A stretch of 64,000 nt of DNA, taken from Sediminicoccus rosea. Lineage in GTDB: Bacteria; Pseudomonadota; Alphaproteobacteria; Acetobacterales; Acetobacteraceae. The position numbers and the translations under genes are program-made. The stretch is from contig NZ_CP137852.1 in NCBI RefSeq assembly GCF_033547095.1, positions 2,411,501 to 2,475,500 on the forward strand. Direction: 5' to 3'. This document shows positions 25,913 through 34,231 of the stretch, piece after piece; the stretch's first letter is position 1, and every line of letters starts with the position of its first letter. The notes under the pieces were generated by a model that worked only from the letters and a program-made list of their open reading frames with translations, was not told where the DNA came from and ran no database searches.

Positions 25913-27110
25913 GCGTGCGCCAGCCGAAGTATTCGCTGCCCTCGCGCCGCAGGAAATTCGCGATCACCATGCGATGCACCTCGGAGGCGCCATCCACCAG
26001 TCGCGCCTGGCGGGCATAGCGGTACATCCACTCGACCGGCGTGTCCTTGGAATAGCCGCGGGCGCCGAGCAGCTGGATCGCGGTATCCGTCGCGCGGTGC
26101 AGCGCGTCGGCGGCGATGATCTTGGCGGTGCTGACCTCCTTGCGGGCGAAATCGCCCTGGTCGAGCTTCCAGGCCGCGCGCATCGTGACCAGTCGTGCGA
26201 TGTCGAGCTGCATGGCGGCCTCGCCCACCATCATCTGCACGCTCTCCTTCTCGGCCAGCTTCTGGCCGAAGGCGTGGCGCTGCTCGATGCGCGCCATGGC
26301 GATTTCCAGCGCGCGGCGGCCCATGCCGGTCCAGCGCATGCAATGGGTGAGGCGCGCGGGGCCGAGGCGGATCTGCGTCATCTTCAGGCCGTCGCCCACG
26401 CCCATCAGGATGTTCTCATCGGCGACTTCGAGGCCGTCGAAGGTGATCTCGCAATGCCCGCCATGCTCCTCCGGGCCCATGATCGGGATGCGGCGCTCGA
26501 TCTTCCAGCCGGGCTGGTCGGCGTGGAACAGGAAGGCCGTCAGGCCCTTGCGCGGATCGTCGCTGGTGCGGGCCATGACGATGAAGTGCTTGCTCTCGCC
26601 CGCGCCGGTGATGAACCACTTGCGGCCATGGATGCGCCAACTGTTGTTGCTGGCGCGCTCCGCGTAGGTCTTGGTCATCCCCGGGTCGCTGCCCGCGCCG
26701 TCGGGCTCGGTCATGGCGAAGCTGGACTGCACCTCGCCGCGCACGACGGGCATCATCCACCACTCCTTCTGCGCCGCCGTGCCGACCTTGTTCAGCACCA
26801 TCATGTTGCCGTCATCCGGCGCGGCGGAATTGAAGCAGACGGGGCCGAAGATGGAGCGGTTCATCTCCTCGTAGCAGGCCGCCATGCCGGTGAAGGGCAG
26901 GCCTTGGCCGCCGACCTCCTCGGGCATCTGCAGGCACCAGAGGCCGGCCGCCTTCACCTCGGCGCGCAGCGTCTTCAGCAGCTCGGGGTTGATGTTCTCG
27001 TGGTGGTCGTAGCTCTTGGGGTCGGCCTCCAGCGGGATCAGCCGGTCATTCACGAAGGCGCGCACGCCCTGGCGCTTGGCTTCGCTCTTGGCGTCGAGGG
27101 TGAAGTCCAT
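25905..27110 (-). CDS. Acyl-CoA dehydrogenase (ACAD10/11-like group)
   Basis: A 401-residue flavoenzyme. Key segments are 'FAMTEPDGAGSDPGMTKTYAER' (acyl/FAD site, about 132), 'GRKWFITGAGESKHFIVMART', 'RHAFGQKLAEKESVQMMVGE' and 'GARGYSKDTPVEWMYRYARQARLVDGASEVHRMVIANFL'. The DGAS ending and 'CFNSAAPDDGNMMVL' insertion fit the ACAD10/11-like group that co-occurs with APH-type kinases. In mammals ACAD10/11 process 4-hydroxyacyl-CoAs by phosphorylation and elimination, so this pair may do the same (inference). It sits 12 bp after the SDR gene and overlaps the kinase gene. Confidence 0.9.
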   Translation of the reverse strand: MDFTLDAKSEAKRQGVRAFVNDRLIPLEADPKSYDHHENINPELLKTLRAEVKAAGLWCLQMPEEVGGQGLPFTGMAACYEEMNRSIFGPVCFNSAAPDDGNMMVLNKVGTAAQKEWWMMPVVRGEVQSSFAMTEPDGAGSDPGMTKTYAERASNNSWRIHGRKWFITGAGESKHFIVMARTSDDPRKGLTAFLFHADQPGWKIERRIPIMGPEEHGGHCEITFDGLEVADENILMGVGDGLKMTQIRLGPARLTHCMRWTGMGRRALEIAMARIEQRHAFGQKLAEKESVQMMVGEAAMQLDIARLVTMRAAWKLDQGDFARKEVSTAKIIAADALHRATDTAIQLLGARGYSKDTPVEWMYRYARQARLVDGASEVHRMVIANFLRREGSEYFGWRTHG

Positions 27111-27122
27111 GGAACGGTTCTT

Positions 27123-27860
27123 TCAGAGGGGATTGATGCTGTGGCCGCCATCCACGGTGATGACGCTGCCCGTCATATGCGCGCTGGCGGGCGAGGCCAG
27201 CAGCAGCACGGCGCCGTCCAGGTCCTCGGGCTTGCCGAGGCGGCGCTGCGGGATGCGCTTCACCATGGCCTGGCCCGCTTCGGAGGCGAAGAATTCGGCG
27301 TTGATGTCGGAGGCGATATAGCCCGGCGCGATGGCGTTCACCCGGATGTTGTGGCGCGCCAGCTCCACCGCCATCTGCCGCGTCATCTGGATCAGCCCGG
27401 CCTTGGCCGCGGTGTAGCCAACCACGCCGGGGATCACGCGCTCGCCCAGCACGGAGGCGATGTTGATGATGGAGCCGCCGGACTTGTTGGCCACCATCCG
27501 CCGCGCCGCCGCCTGGCCCACCAGGAAGGCACCGCGCAGGTTGATGGACAGCACCTGATCGAAATCGGCGGCGCTGTGCTCGAGGAAGGGCCTGGTGGCC
27601 GCGATGCCGGCATTGTTCATCAGGATGTCGCAATCGGGCACGGCCTCGAAGGCGGCGGCGATGCTCGCCTCATCCTGCACGTCGAGGCGGATGGCCTCCG
27701 CCTCGCGGCCCAGTTCGCGCGCCAGCTTCTCGCAGGATTCGATGCGCCGCGCGGCCAGCACCACATGCGCGCCGGCCGAATGCAGCAGGCGCGCGAAATG
27801 CGCGCCGAGCAGCCCGGATGCCCCGGTGACGAAGGCCTTGCGCCCCCTCAGTGAAAACAT
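27123..27860 (-). CDS. SDR-family oxidoreductase
   Basis: A 245-residue short-chain dehydrogenase. The coenzyme motif TGASGLLG is at 12-19, NNAG at 82-85, and the catalytic Ser136, Tyr149 and Lys153 are present (YTAAK). The basic 'AARR' after the second strand (about 36-39) favours NADP(H). GGAGG lies 8 nt before the ATG. It is the first gene of a five-gene run (SDR, acyl-CoA dehydrogenase, kinase-like, DUF6285-like, hypothetical) with gaps of 13 bp or less. A role in oxidising a hydroxyacyl-CoA intermediate is plausible. Confidence 0.88.
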   Translation of the reverse strand: MFSLRGRKAFVTGASGLLGAHFARLLHSAGAHVVLAARRIESCEKLARELGREAEAIRLDVQDEASIAAAFEAVPDCDILMNNAGIAATRPFLEHSAADFDQVLSINLRGAFLVGQAAARRMVANKSGGSIINIASVLGERVIPGVVGYTAAKAGLIQMTRQMAVELARHNIRVNAIAPGYIASDINAEFFASEAGQAMVKRIPQRRLGKPEDLDGAVLLLASPASAHMTGSVITVDGGHSINPL

Positions 27861-27906
27861 GCTGACACCCTCCTGCCGGCGAAGATCGGGGAGGGCCCCC
27901 GGATGG

Positions 27907-28869
27907 TCAACCCGGCGAGATCCGCGCCACGATCGGCGCCCAGCGCGCCACTTCCGCGGCCACATGCCGCGCCGCCGCCGCGGCCGAGGGATCGGGCCAG
28001 GTTTCCACATTGGCCGCGAGCAACCGCGCTTTCACGGCCGGGTCCGCCACGGCGGCGAGTGCGGCCGCCTGCACCGCGCGCCGCGCCTCCTCCGGTCCGC
28101 CCGGGCGCGTGAACAGCACCTGCCAGGCCGTCAGGTCATAGCCGGGCAGGGCGGAAGCGATGGGCGGCAGGCCGGGGGCGAGCGCCGAGGCCTCGGCACT
28201 CGTCACCGCGATGGGCTTGAGGCGCCCCTCGCGGATCAGCGGCATCATCAGCGTCGGGCTGTCGATGGAGAAGTTCATCCGGCCGGCCAGCAGGTCCTGC
28301 ACGGCGGCGGCGGCGGTGCGGTAGGGCACGATGGTGAATTGCGTGGCCGAGAGCTGCTTGAACAACTCGCCCGCCAGGTGGTTGGTCGCCCCGGGATTGG
28401 CCGAGCCGTAATTGGCGCGCTCGCCCTGCGCCCGCAGCCAGGCGATGAGTGAGGGCAGGTCATTCGCCGGCACGTCCGGGTGCACGGCGAGGACGAAGGG
28501 CTGCCGGCCGATGCCAGCGACCGGCACGAAGTCAGTGACCGGATCGAGCGGGAAATTGGGATAGACCGCGCGCATCACCGGGTGGTTGTTGGTGCCGATG
28601 AAGATCGTCTGCCCGTCATTGGCGGCGCGGTGGAAGGCAGCGGCCCCCACCGTGCTGCCCGCACCCACGACATTCTCGGGGATGATGGGCTGGCCGAGCT
28701 GCCCCTGCATGCCCTCGGCCAGGATGCGGCCCACCACATCCGTGACGCCGGCCACGCCGACGGGGATGATGAGGCGGAGGGGCCGCGTGAACTGCGCCCG
28801 TGCATCCGACAAAGGGGCCGCGACGGGTGCGAGGGCGGCGGCGGCGAGGAGGTGGCGGCGTTGCACCAT
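27907..28869 (-). CDS. Bug/TctC-family solute-binding protein
   Basis: A 320-residue exported binding protein with signal peptide MVQRRHLLAAAALAPVAAPLSDARA. The ligand loop is 'IPVGVAGVTDVVGR', where AGVTD replaces the usual GGxxD, followed by 'IPENVVGAGSTVG'. It lies 46 bp upstream of the SDR/acyl-CoA dehydrogenase run in the same direction, so it may supply the substrate for that pathway. It is transcribed away from the NMT1-like gene across only 47 bp. Confidence 0.88.
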   Translation of the reverse strand: MVQRRHLLAAAALAPVAAPLSDARAQFTRPLRLIIPVGVAGVTDVVGRILAEGMQGQLGQPIIPENVVGAGSTVGAAAFHRAANDGQTIFIGTNNHPVMRAVYPNFPLDPVTDFVPVAGIGRQPFVLAVHPDVPANDLPSLIAWLRAQGERANYGSANPGATNHLAGELFKQLSATQFTIVPYRTAAAAVQDLLAGRMNFSIDSPTLMMPLIREGRLKPIAVTSAEASALAPGLPPIASALPGYDLTAWQVLFTRPGGPEEARRAVQAAALAAVADPAVKARLLAANVETWPDPSAAAAARHVAAEVARWAPIVARISPG

Positions 28870-28916
28870 GGCGGGCCTCTCTTGGCTGAGCCTTAGCTGT
28901 GCCGCAGGATGAAGGA

Positions 28917-29825
28917 ATGCGCCAGATCATCCTGCAAGAGCCCTTCCGGGCCGTCTTCTACGCCCCCTATTACGCCGCCCTCGCGCGCGACGCCTATGCC
29001 AGGGCTGGCGTGAGCGTGACCGTGCGCGCGGGCACACAGCCCTCGCTTGCCAAGGATGCGGTGCTGGAGGGGCACGCGCATCTCGCCTGGGGCGGGCCCA
29101 TGCGGATCCTGCTGGCGCATGACGCCGACCCGGCATCGCCGCTCCGCAATTTTGGCGCGGCGATCCTGGCAGACCCCTTCTTCCTGATCGGGCGCACGCC
29201 GCGGCCTGGTTTCAAGCTGTCGGACCTGGCCGGCCTCAAGCTCGGCACGGTGAGCGAAGTGCCCACCCCCTGGTGGACCCTGCAGGACGACATCCGCCGC
29301 GCGGGACTCGACCCCGCGAGCATTGCGCGTGTCACCGACCAGCCCATGGCCGCCAATGCCGCCGCCGTGCTGGAAGGGCGCCTCGATGCGGCGCAGCTCT
29401 TCGAGCCTTTCGCGAGCCAGATGGAGCGCGACGGCACCGGCCATGTCTGGCATGCGGCGGCCAGCCGTGGCCCGACCAGCTACACCACCTACTACTCGAC
29501 CGCGGCCAACATCGCGGAATACGCGCCCGAGTTCCGCGCGATGATCCGCGCCCTGGCCGCGACGCAGCGCTGGTTCATGGCGGCCACGCCGGAGGAGATC
29601 GCCGCCACCATTGGCGCCTTTTTCCCCGGGATGGAGCCGGGCCTGCTCGCCGCCTGCATCGCGCGCTACCGCGGCCTTGGCATCTGGACGGAAGACCCGC
29701 ATTTCCCGCCCGAGCCGTGGAACCGGCTGGAATCGGCGATGCTCAGCGCCGGTGCCATCCGGCGCGCGCCCGGCTATGCACATTGCGTGGATGACGCCAT
29801 CGTGACGGCGGCGCTGCAAGACTGA
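28917..29825 (+). CDS. NMT1/THI5-like ABC-type substrate-binding domain protein without signal peptide
   Basis: A 302-residue protein of the SsuA/ThiY periplasmic-binding fold. It has 'FYAPYYAALARDAYARAGVSVTVRAGTQPSLAKDAVLEGHAHLAWGGPMRIL' and 'DLAGLKLGTVSEVPTPWWTLQDDIRRAGLDP'. It begins MRQIILQEPFRAVFY with no export signal, and the in-frame GTG six codons earlier adds none. No ABC permease or ATPase is adjacent. It ends 19 bp before leuC and is probably co-transcribed. Fungal THI5 shows the fold can be enzymatic, but nothing here proves that. A mis-called N-terminus is the main alternative. Confidence 0.75.
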   Translation: MRQIILQEPFRAVFYAPYYAALARDAYARAGVSVTVRAGTQPSLAKDAVLEGHAHLAWGGPMRILLAHDADPASPLRNFGAAILADPFFLIGRTPRPGFKLSDLAGLKLGTVSEVPTPWWTLQDDIRRAGLDPASIARVTDQPMAANAAAVLEGRLDAAQLFEPFASQMERDGTGHVWHAAASRGPTSYTTYYSTAANIAEYAPEFRAMIRALAATQRWFMAATPEEIAATIGAFFPGMEPGLLAACIARYRGLGIWTEDPHFPPEPWNRLESAMLSAGAIRRAPGYAHCVDDAIVTAALQD

Positions 29826-29844
29826 ATTCCCTCGGGAGGGGACC

Positions 29845-31242
29845 ATGTCCAAGACGATGTTCGACAAGATCTGGGACCGGCATGTCATCGCCGATCTCGG
29901 CGAAGGCTGGTCGCTGCTCTATCTCGACCGCATCCTTGTCCATGATCTGAGCGGCGGCCGCGCCATGGCGGAACTGGCCGAGGCCGGGCGCCACGTGGCC
30001 GAGCCGAAGAAGGTCTTCGCCACGCCGGACCACGCCGTCTCCTCCGCGCCCGGCCGCACGGCCGCCAGCTATCCGAAGGGCGAACGCCTCATCAACTCGC
30101 TGCGCGAACGCTGCGCCGCCGAGGGTGTTCGCATGTTCGACCTGAACAAGCCCGGCAATGGCATCGTCCATGTCATCGCGCCCGAACTCGGCATCGTCCT
30201 GCCCGGCCTGACGCTCGCCTGCGGCGACAGCCACACCTGCACCAATGGCGGCGTGGGGGCCATGGCCTTCGGCATCGGCGCCAGCGAGTTGGGTCATGCG
30301 CTCGCCACGCAGACCCTGCCGCAGCGCCGCCCCGGCACCTTCCGTATCCGCTTCGAGGGCGAGCGCCCGCCCGGCGTGACGGCGAAGGACATGATCCTCG
30401 CCGCCATCGGCCGCTTCAGCGCCGCGGCCGGCACCGGCATGGCGATGGAATATGCGGGCAGCGCGGTGCGCGCGCTCTCGATGGAGGAGCGCCTCACGCT
30501 CTGCAATCTCTCCATCGAGATGGGCGCCAAGGTCGGCATGGTGGCGCCGGATGAGGTCACCTTCGAATACCTGGCCGGCCGCGAATACGCGCCCAAGGGT
30601 GCCGCCTGGGAGGCCGCCTTGCGCGACTGGCGTGCACTCCCCTCCGACCCCGGCGCGACATTCACCCGCGACGAGGTGATCGAGATGCGCGACATCGCGC
30701 CGCAGATCACCTGGGGCACCAGCCCCGAGCAGGTTTCCGCCGTCACCGGCCATGTGCCCGACCCGCGCGAGGCGCCGAGCGACGCGAAGCGCGCCGCCTG
30801 GGAGGCCGCGCTGGACTATATGGGCCTTCAGCCCGGCCAGAAGCTGGAAGGCACGCGGGTGGACTGGGTCTTCATCGGCTCCTGCACCAATTCCCGCCTC
30901 TCCGATCTGCGCGCCGCGGCCGACGTGCTGAAGGGCCGCAAGAAGGCGGATCACGTCACCGCCTGGGTGGTGCCGGGCAGCGAGACGGTGAAGGCCGAGG
31001 CCGAAGCCGAGGGGCTGCATCTGCGCTTCCGCGAGGCGGGCTTCGAATGGCGCGAGCCGGGCTGCGCCCTCTGCGTCGCCGCCAATGGGGAGTCCGTGCC
31101 GGATGGCGCGCGCTGCGTCTCCACCTCCAACCGCAATTTCGTGGGGCGGCAGGGCACGGGCGCGCGCACGCACCTGGCTTCGCCCGCCATGGCCGCCGCC
31201 GCGGCGCTGGCCGGCGCCATCGTGGATGTGAGGAGCTTCTGA
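29845..31242 (+). CDS. leuC: 3-isopropylmalate dehydratase large subunit
   Basis: A 465-residue aconitase-family subunit. The [4Fe-4S] ligands are the Cys of 'IGSCTNSR' (about 347) and the pair in 'PGCALC' (about 407/410), matching the usual LeuC positions. 'LACGDSHTCTNGGVGAMAFGIGASELGHALATQTL' is the family signature. With LeuD it isomerises 2- to 3-isopropylmalate in leucine synthesis. GGGAGGGG lies just before the ATG. leuD starts 1 bp after its stop. A variant acting on another 2-alkylmalate (for example citramalate) cannot be excluded. Confidence 0.95.
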   Translation: MSKTMFDKIWDRHVIADLGEGWSLLYLDRILVHDLSGGRAMAELAEAGRHVAEPKKVFATPDHAVSSAPGRTAASYPKGERLINSLRERCAAEGVRMFDLNKPGNGIVHVIAPELGIVLPGLTLACGDSHTCTNGGVGAMAFGIGASELGHALATQTLPQRRPGTFRIRFEGERPPGVTAKDMILAAIGRFSAAAGTGMAMEYAGSAVRALSMEERLTLCNLSIEMGAKVGMVAPDEVTFEYLAGREYAPKGAAWEAALRDWRALPSDPGATFTRDEVIEMRDIAPQITWGTSPEQVSAVTGHVPDPREAPSDAKRAAWEAALDYMGLQPGQKLEGTRVDWVFIGSCTNSRLSDLRAAADVLKGRKKADHVTAWVVPGSETVKAEAEAEGLHLRFREAGFEWREPGCALCVAANGESVPDGARCVSTSNRNFVGRQGTGARTHLASPAMAAAAALAGAIVDVRSF

Positions 31243-31243
31243 G

Positions 31244-31867
31244 ATGGAAAACTTCCAATCCGTCACCGGCTGCGCCATCCCGCTGATGGAGGCCAATGTG
31301 GACACGGATGTGATCATCCCGATCCAGCGCCTCGTCGGCACCGGCCGCCAGGGCCTCGGCCAGCATGCCTTCGAGCGCCGCCGCTATTTGCCCGATGGCG
31401 CCGACAACCCTGACTTCATCCCGAACAGGGCGCCCTATCGCGAAAGCCCCATCCTGCTGGCGGCGGAAAACTTCGGCTGCGGCTCCTCGCGCGAGGGCGC
31501 GGTCTGGGCGCTGATGGGCATGGGCGTGCGCTGCGTGATCGCGCCCAGCTTCGGCGACATCTTCTTCTCCAACTGCTTCCAGAATGGGCTCCTGCCCGTG
31601 CGCCTGCCGATCGAGGTGATCCGCCGCATCGCGGAGGAGACCGAGGCCAGCCCCGGCAATGCCCGAACGACCGTCGATCTCGAGCGCCAGGTGGTCATCA
31701 CCCCCTCGGGCGAGGCGATCCCCTTCACCGTGGACCAGCGCAAGCGCGAGGCCATGCTGAACGGCCTCGACGACATCGCGCTCACGCTGAAGCACGCGGA
31801 CGCCATCGAGGCCTGGAAGGCGCGCGACAAGGCCGCGCGCGGCTGGGCCTGGGACTCCGTCGCATGA
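31244..31867 (+). CDS. leuD: 3-isopropylmalate dehydratase small subunit
   Basis: A 207-residue swivel-domain subunit. It shows 'EANVDTDVIIPIQRL', 'ENFGCGSSREGAVWALMGMGVRCVIAPSFGDIFFSNCFQNGLLPVRL' and a C-terminus 'DAIEAWKARDKAARGWAWDSVA'. It completes the dehydratase with LeuC. The ATG starts 1 bp after leuC, and its stop overlaps the leuB start by 4 nt (ATGA), so all three are translationally coupled. Confidence 0.95.
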   Translation: MENFQSVTGCAIPLMEANVDTDVIIPIQRLVGTGRQGLGQHAFERRRYLPDGADNPDFIPNRAPYRESPILLAAENFGCGSSREGAVWALMGMGVRCVIAPSFGDIFFSNCFQNGLLPVRLPIEVIRRIAEETEASPGNARTTVDLERQVVITPSGEAIPFTVDQRKREAMLNGLDDIALTLKHADAIEAWKARDKAARGWAWDSVA

Positions 31868-32958
31868 AGGTGGTCGTCCTGCCCGGCGATGGCGTGGGCC
31901 CCGAGGTCACGGAACAGGCTGTGCGCGTGCTGCGCTGGTTCGCCCAGCATCGCGGCCTCGACCTCACCCTGGTCGAGCGCGATTTCGGCATCGTGAACTG
32001 GCACAAGCACGGCACGCTGATGCCGGACGAGACCTGGGCGCAGATCGAGGGCGCCGACGCCATCCTCTTCGGCGCCACCGGCTCCATTGACCAACAGGGC
32101 GTGGTGCCGCCGGAGGAGCGCCGCAAGGGCTCACTGCTCCGCATGCGCAAGGCGCTCGATCTCTTCGCCAACCTCCGCCCCGTGCGGATGCCGCCGGCGC
32201 TGACGGAAGCGAGCCCCTACAAGCCGCGCATCACCGCGGGCGTGGATCTCTGCTTCGTGCGCGAACTGACGGCGGGGATGTATTTCGGCACGCCGCGCGG
32301 CGTGGAGACGCTGCCCGACGGATCACGGCGTGGCATCAACACGCACAGCTACACCGAGGCCGAGATCGCCCGCGCGGCGCGCTTCGCCTTCCAGCTCGCG
32401 CGCACGCGCCGCAACCATGTGACCAGCGTGGACAAGGCCAATGTGATGGAGGCGGGCGCCCTGTGGCGCGAGGTGGTCGGCAGGATCCACCGCGAGGAAT
32501 TCCCCGATGTGGGCTTCGAGAACATGCTGGCCGACAATTGCGCCATCCAGCTCGCCCGCGCGCCCACGCGCTTCGACGTCCTGGTCACGGACAACCTGTT
32601 CGGCGACCTGTTGAGCGATGCAGCCGGCGCCATCATCGGCTCGCTCGGCATGCTGCCCTCGGCCTCGCTCTCCGCGCCCGATGCCGCGGGCCGGCGCCGT
32701 GCGCTCTACGAGCCAATCCATGGTTCGGCGCCGGACATCGCGGGGCAGGGGATCGCCAATCCGCTCGGCGCCATCCTCTCCGTCGCGCTTCTGCTGCGCT
32801 GGAGTGCGGGGCGGCCGGCCGATGCGGATCACCTGGAGGCGGCGGTGGCGGCGGCCCTGGCCCGCGGCGCCCGCACCGGCGACATCGCCGCCCCTGGCGA
32901 GGCGGTGATCGGCACCTCCGCCATGGGCGACGCCGTCCTGGCCGCCCTCGCGGCCTAG
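31864..32958 (+). CDS. leuB: 3-isopropylmalate dehydrogenase (isocitrate/isopropylmalate dehydrogenase family)
   Basis: A 364-residue decarboxylating dehydrogenase. Marks of LeuB are 'LLRMRKALDLFANLRPVRM' (substrate-side helix and ANLRP), 'DLCFVRELTAGMYFGTPRG', the 'VTSVDKANVMEAGALWREVV' Lys region, 'VTDNLFGDLLSDAAGAIIGSLGMLPSASL' and the adenine-binding 'EPIHGSAPDIAGQGIANPLGAILS'. It oxidises 3-isopropylmalate with NAD. Position behind leuCD supports leucine synthesis, although leuA is not here. Tartrate/malate dehydrogenase relatives lack the ANLRP-type helix, so I prefer leuB. Confidence 0.9.
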   Translation: MKVVVLPGDGVGPEVTEQAVRVLRWFAQHRGLDLTLVERDFGIVNWHKHGTLMPDETWAQIEGADAILFGATGSIDQQGVVPPEERRKGSLLRMRKALDLFANLRPVRMPPALTEASPYKPRITAGVDLCFVRELTAGMYFGTPRGVETLPDGSRRGINTHSYTEAEIARAARFAFQLARTRRNHVTSVDKANVMEAGALWREVVGRIHREEFPDVGFENMLADNCAIQLARAPTRFDVLVTDNLFGDLLSDAAGAIIGSLGMLPSASLSAPDAAGRRRALYEPIHGSAPDIAGQGIANPLGAILSVALLLRWSAGRPADADHLEAAVAAALARGARTGDIAAPGEAVIGTSAMGDAVLAALAA

Positions 32959-32968
32959 CCGGTGGGGT

Positions 32969-32987
32969 CTGGGGCCCATGGCCCCAG
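32969..32987. terminator. Stem-loop between convergent leuB and fabF1-like genes
   Basis: CTGGGGCC-CAT-GGCCCCAG forms an 8-bp GC-only stem apart from its A/T ends, with a 3-nt loop, 11 bp after the leuB stop and 21 bp from the stop of the convergent gene. It has no strong U-tract on either strand, so it may help termination or protect 3' ends in both directions rather than act as a textbook intrinsic terminator. Confidence 0.45.
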
Positions 32988-33007
32988 CCGCCGGAGGGCC
33001 TTTCCCC

Positions 33008-34231
33008 TTAGTCGGCGGCCCCGATCACCACCGCCACATTCTGCCCGCCAAACCCGAAGCTGTTGGACAGCGCCGCACGGAAGGCGTGCGGCCGCGCGAC
33101 GGGGATGGTGTCCACGCCGAGATCAGGGTCCACATCCGCCTGGTTGATCGTGGGCGGCAGCATCTGGTGGCGGAGCGCGAGCAGGCAGATCCCCGCCTCG
33201 ATCGCGCCCGCGGCCGAGAGCGTGTGGCCGATCATGGATTTGGTGGAACCCACGGGCGGCGGTGGCAATTCGCCGAAGAGGGCGCGCACCGCCATCGCCT
33301 CCATCTTATCGTTCTCGGGCGTCGAGGTGCCATGCGCGTTGACGTAGCCGATCTCGCCAGGCGAGAGGCCCGCATCATCCAGCGCGCGCTGCATGCAGCG
33401 GATGATGGCCGAGCCATCGGGCGCCGATCGGGTGCGGTGGAAGGTGTCCGCCGCTTCGCCGGCACCCAGCACGTAGCCGAGGATGGTCGCGCCCCGCGCG
33501 CGGGCATGCTCCTCATCCTCCAGGATGAGCGCGCCCGCGCCATCGGCCATGACGAAGCCATCGCGCGAGAGCGTGAAGGGACGGGAGGCGCCCTCGGGGT
33601 CGTCATTGCGCGTGGACAGCGCCTGGAGCAGGCCGAAGCGGATCAGCGTCTCGGGCTGCAGGCTCGCCTCGCTGCCTGCGGCGATCGCCATCTTCGCCTC
33701 GCCACGGCGGATCGCTTCCAGCGCCAGCTGGATGGCCGAGGCGCCGGAGGCGCAGGCGGTGGTGACCACCTGCGGGACGCCCCTGGTGCCGAAGCGCTCG
33801 GCGATGCGGGTGGCGGCACCGCCGAAGAGGAACTCCTCATACAGTGCCTGCTGGCCGGTGGCCGACGCGATCAGCGCGGGATAGGTCGTGCCGCTGAAGC
33901 TCGCGCGCTGCGGCCATTCGATCTCGACCGGCGGCATGCCGATGCAGAGCGGCCCGTCGAAGGGGGCGGCGAGGCCCGCCTGGGCCAGCGCCTCACCCAC
34001 CGCGGCCTCGCCCAGGCGCTGGGCGCGGGCGGAGACGGAGAGCGGCAGGCCGGGCTGGTCCTCGGGCAGGTCCACGCAGCCGGCGATGCTGGCGCGCATG
34101 CCGGTCGTGTCGAAGCGGGTGATGCGACGGATGCCCGAACGGCCGGCGACCAGGGCCGCCCAATTCGCCTCGGCGCCGAAGCCGAGCGCGGTCACCATGC
34201 CAAGCCCGGTGATGGCGGTGCGCTTGTTCAT
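33008..34231 (-). CDS. Beta-ketoacyl-ACP synthase, FabF1XL-like, catalytic
   Basis: A 407-residue condensing enzyme with an intact triad: Cys160 (TTACASGASAI), His300 (NAHGTST) and His336 (IGHTLSAAG). It extends acyl chains on an acyl carrier protein. Its ATG overlaps the stop of the partner KS gene by 4 nt. The gene order AcpXL-FabZ-KS-KS matches the rhizobial acpXL-fabZXL-fabF2XL-fabF1XL locus for very-long-chain (C28) lipid A fatty acids. That assignment relies on the strongly AcpXL-like carrier. A FabF of another specialised lipid pathway is the alternative. Confidence 0.88.
   Translation of the reverse strand: MNKRTAITGLGMVTALGFGAEANWAALVAGRSGIRRITRFDTTGMRASIAGCVDLPEDQPGLPLSVSARAQRLGEAAVGEALAQAGLAAPFDGPLCIGMPPVEIEWPQRASFSGTTYPALIASATGQQALYEEFLFGGAATRIAERFGTRGVPQVVTTACASGASAIQLALEAIRRGEAKMAIAAGSEASLQPETLIRFGLLQALSTRNDDPEGASRPFTLSRDGFVMADGAGALILEDEEHARARGATILGYVLGAGEAADTFHRTRSAPDGSAIIRCMQRALDDAGLSPGEIGYVNAHGTSTPENDKMEAMAVRALFGELPPPPVGSTKSMIGHTLSAAGAIEAGICLLALRHQMLPPTINQADVDPDLGVDTIPVARPHAFRAALSNSFGFGGQNVAVVIGAAD

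Noticed and set aside
31864-32958. Tartrate dehydrogenase instead of leuB
   Set aside because: It has the LRMRKALDLFANLRP helix of isopropylmalate dehydrogenase and is coupled to leuCD. The real TtuC-type enzyme is at 59992-61062.
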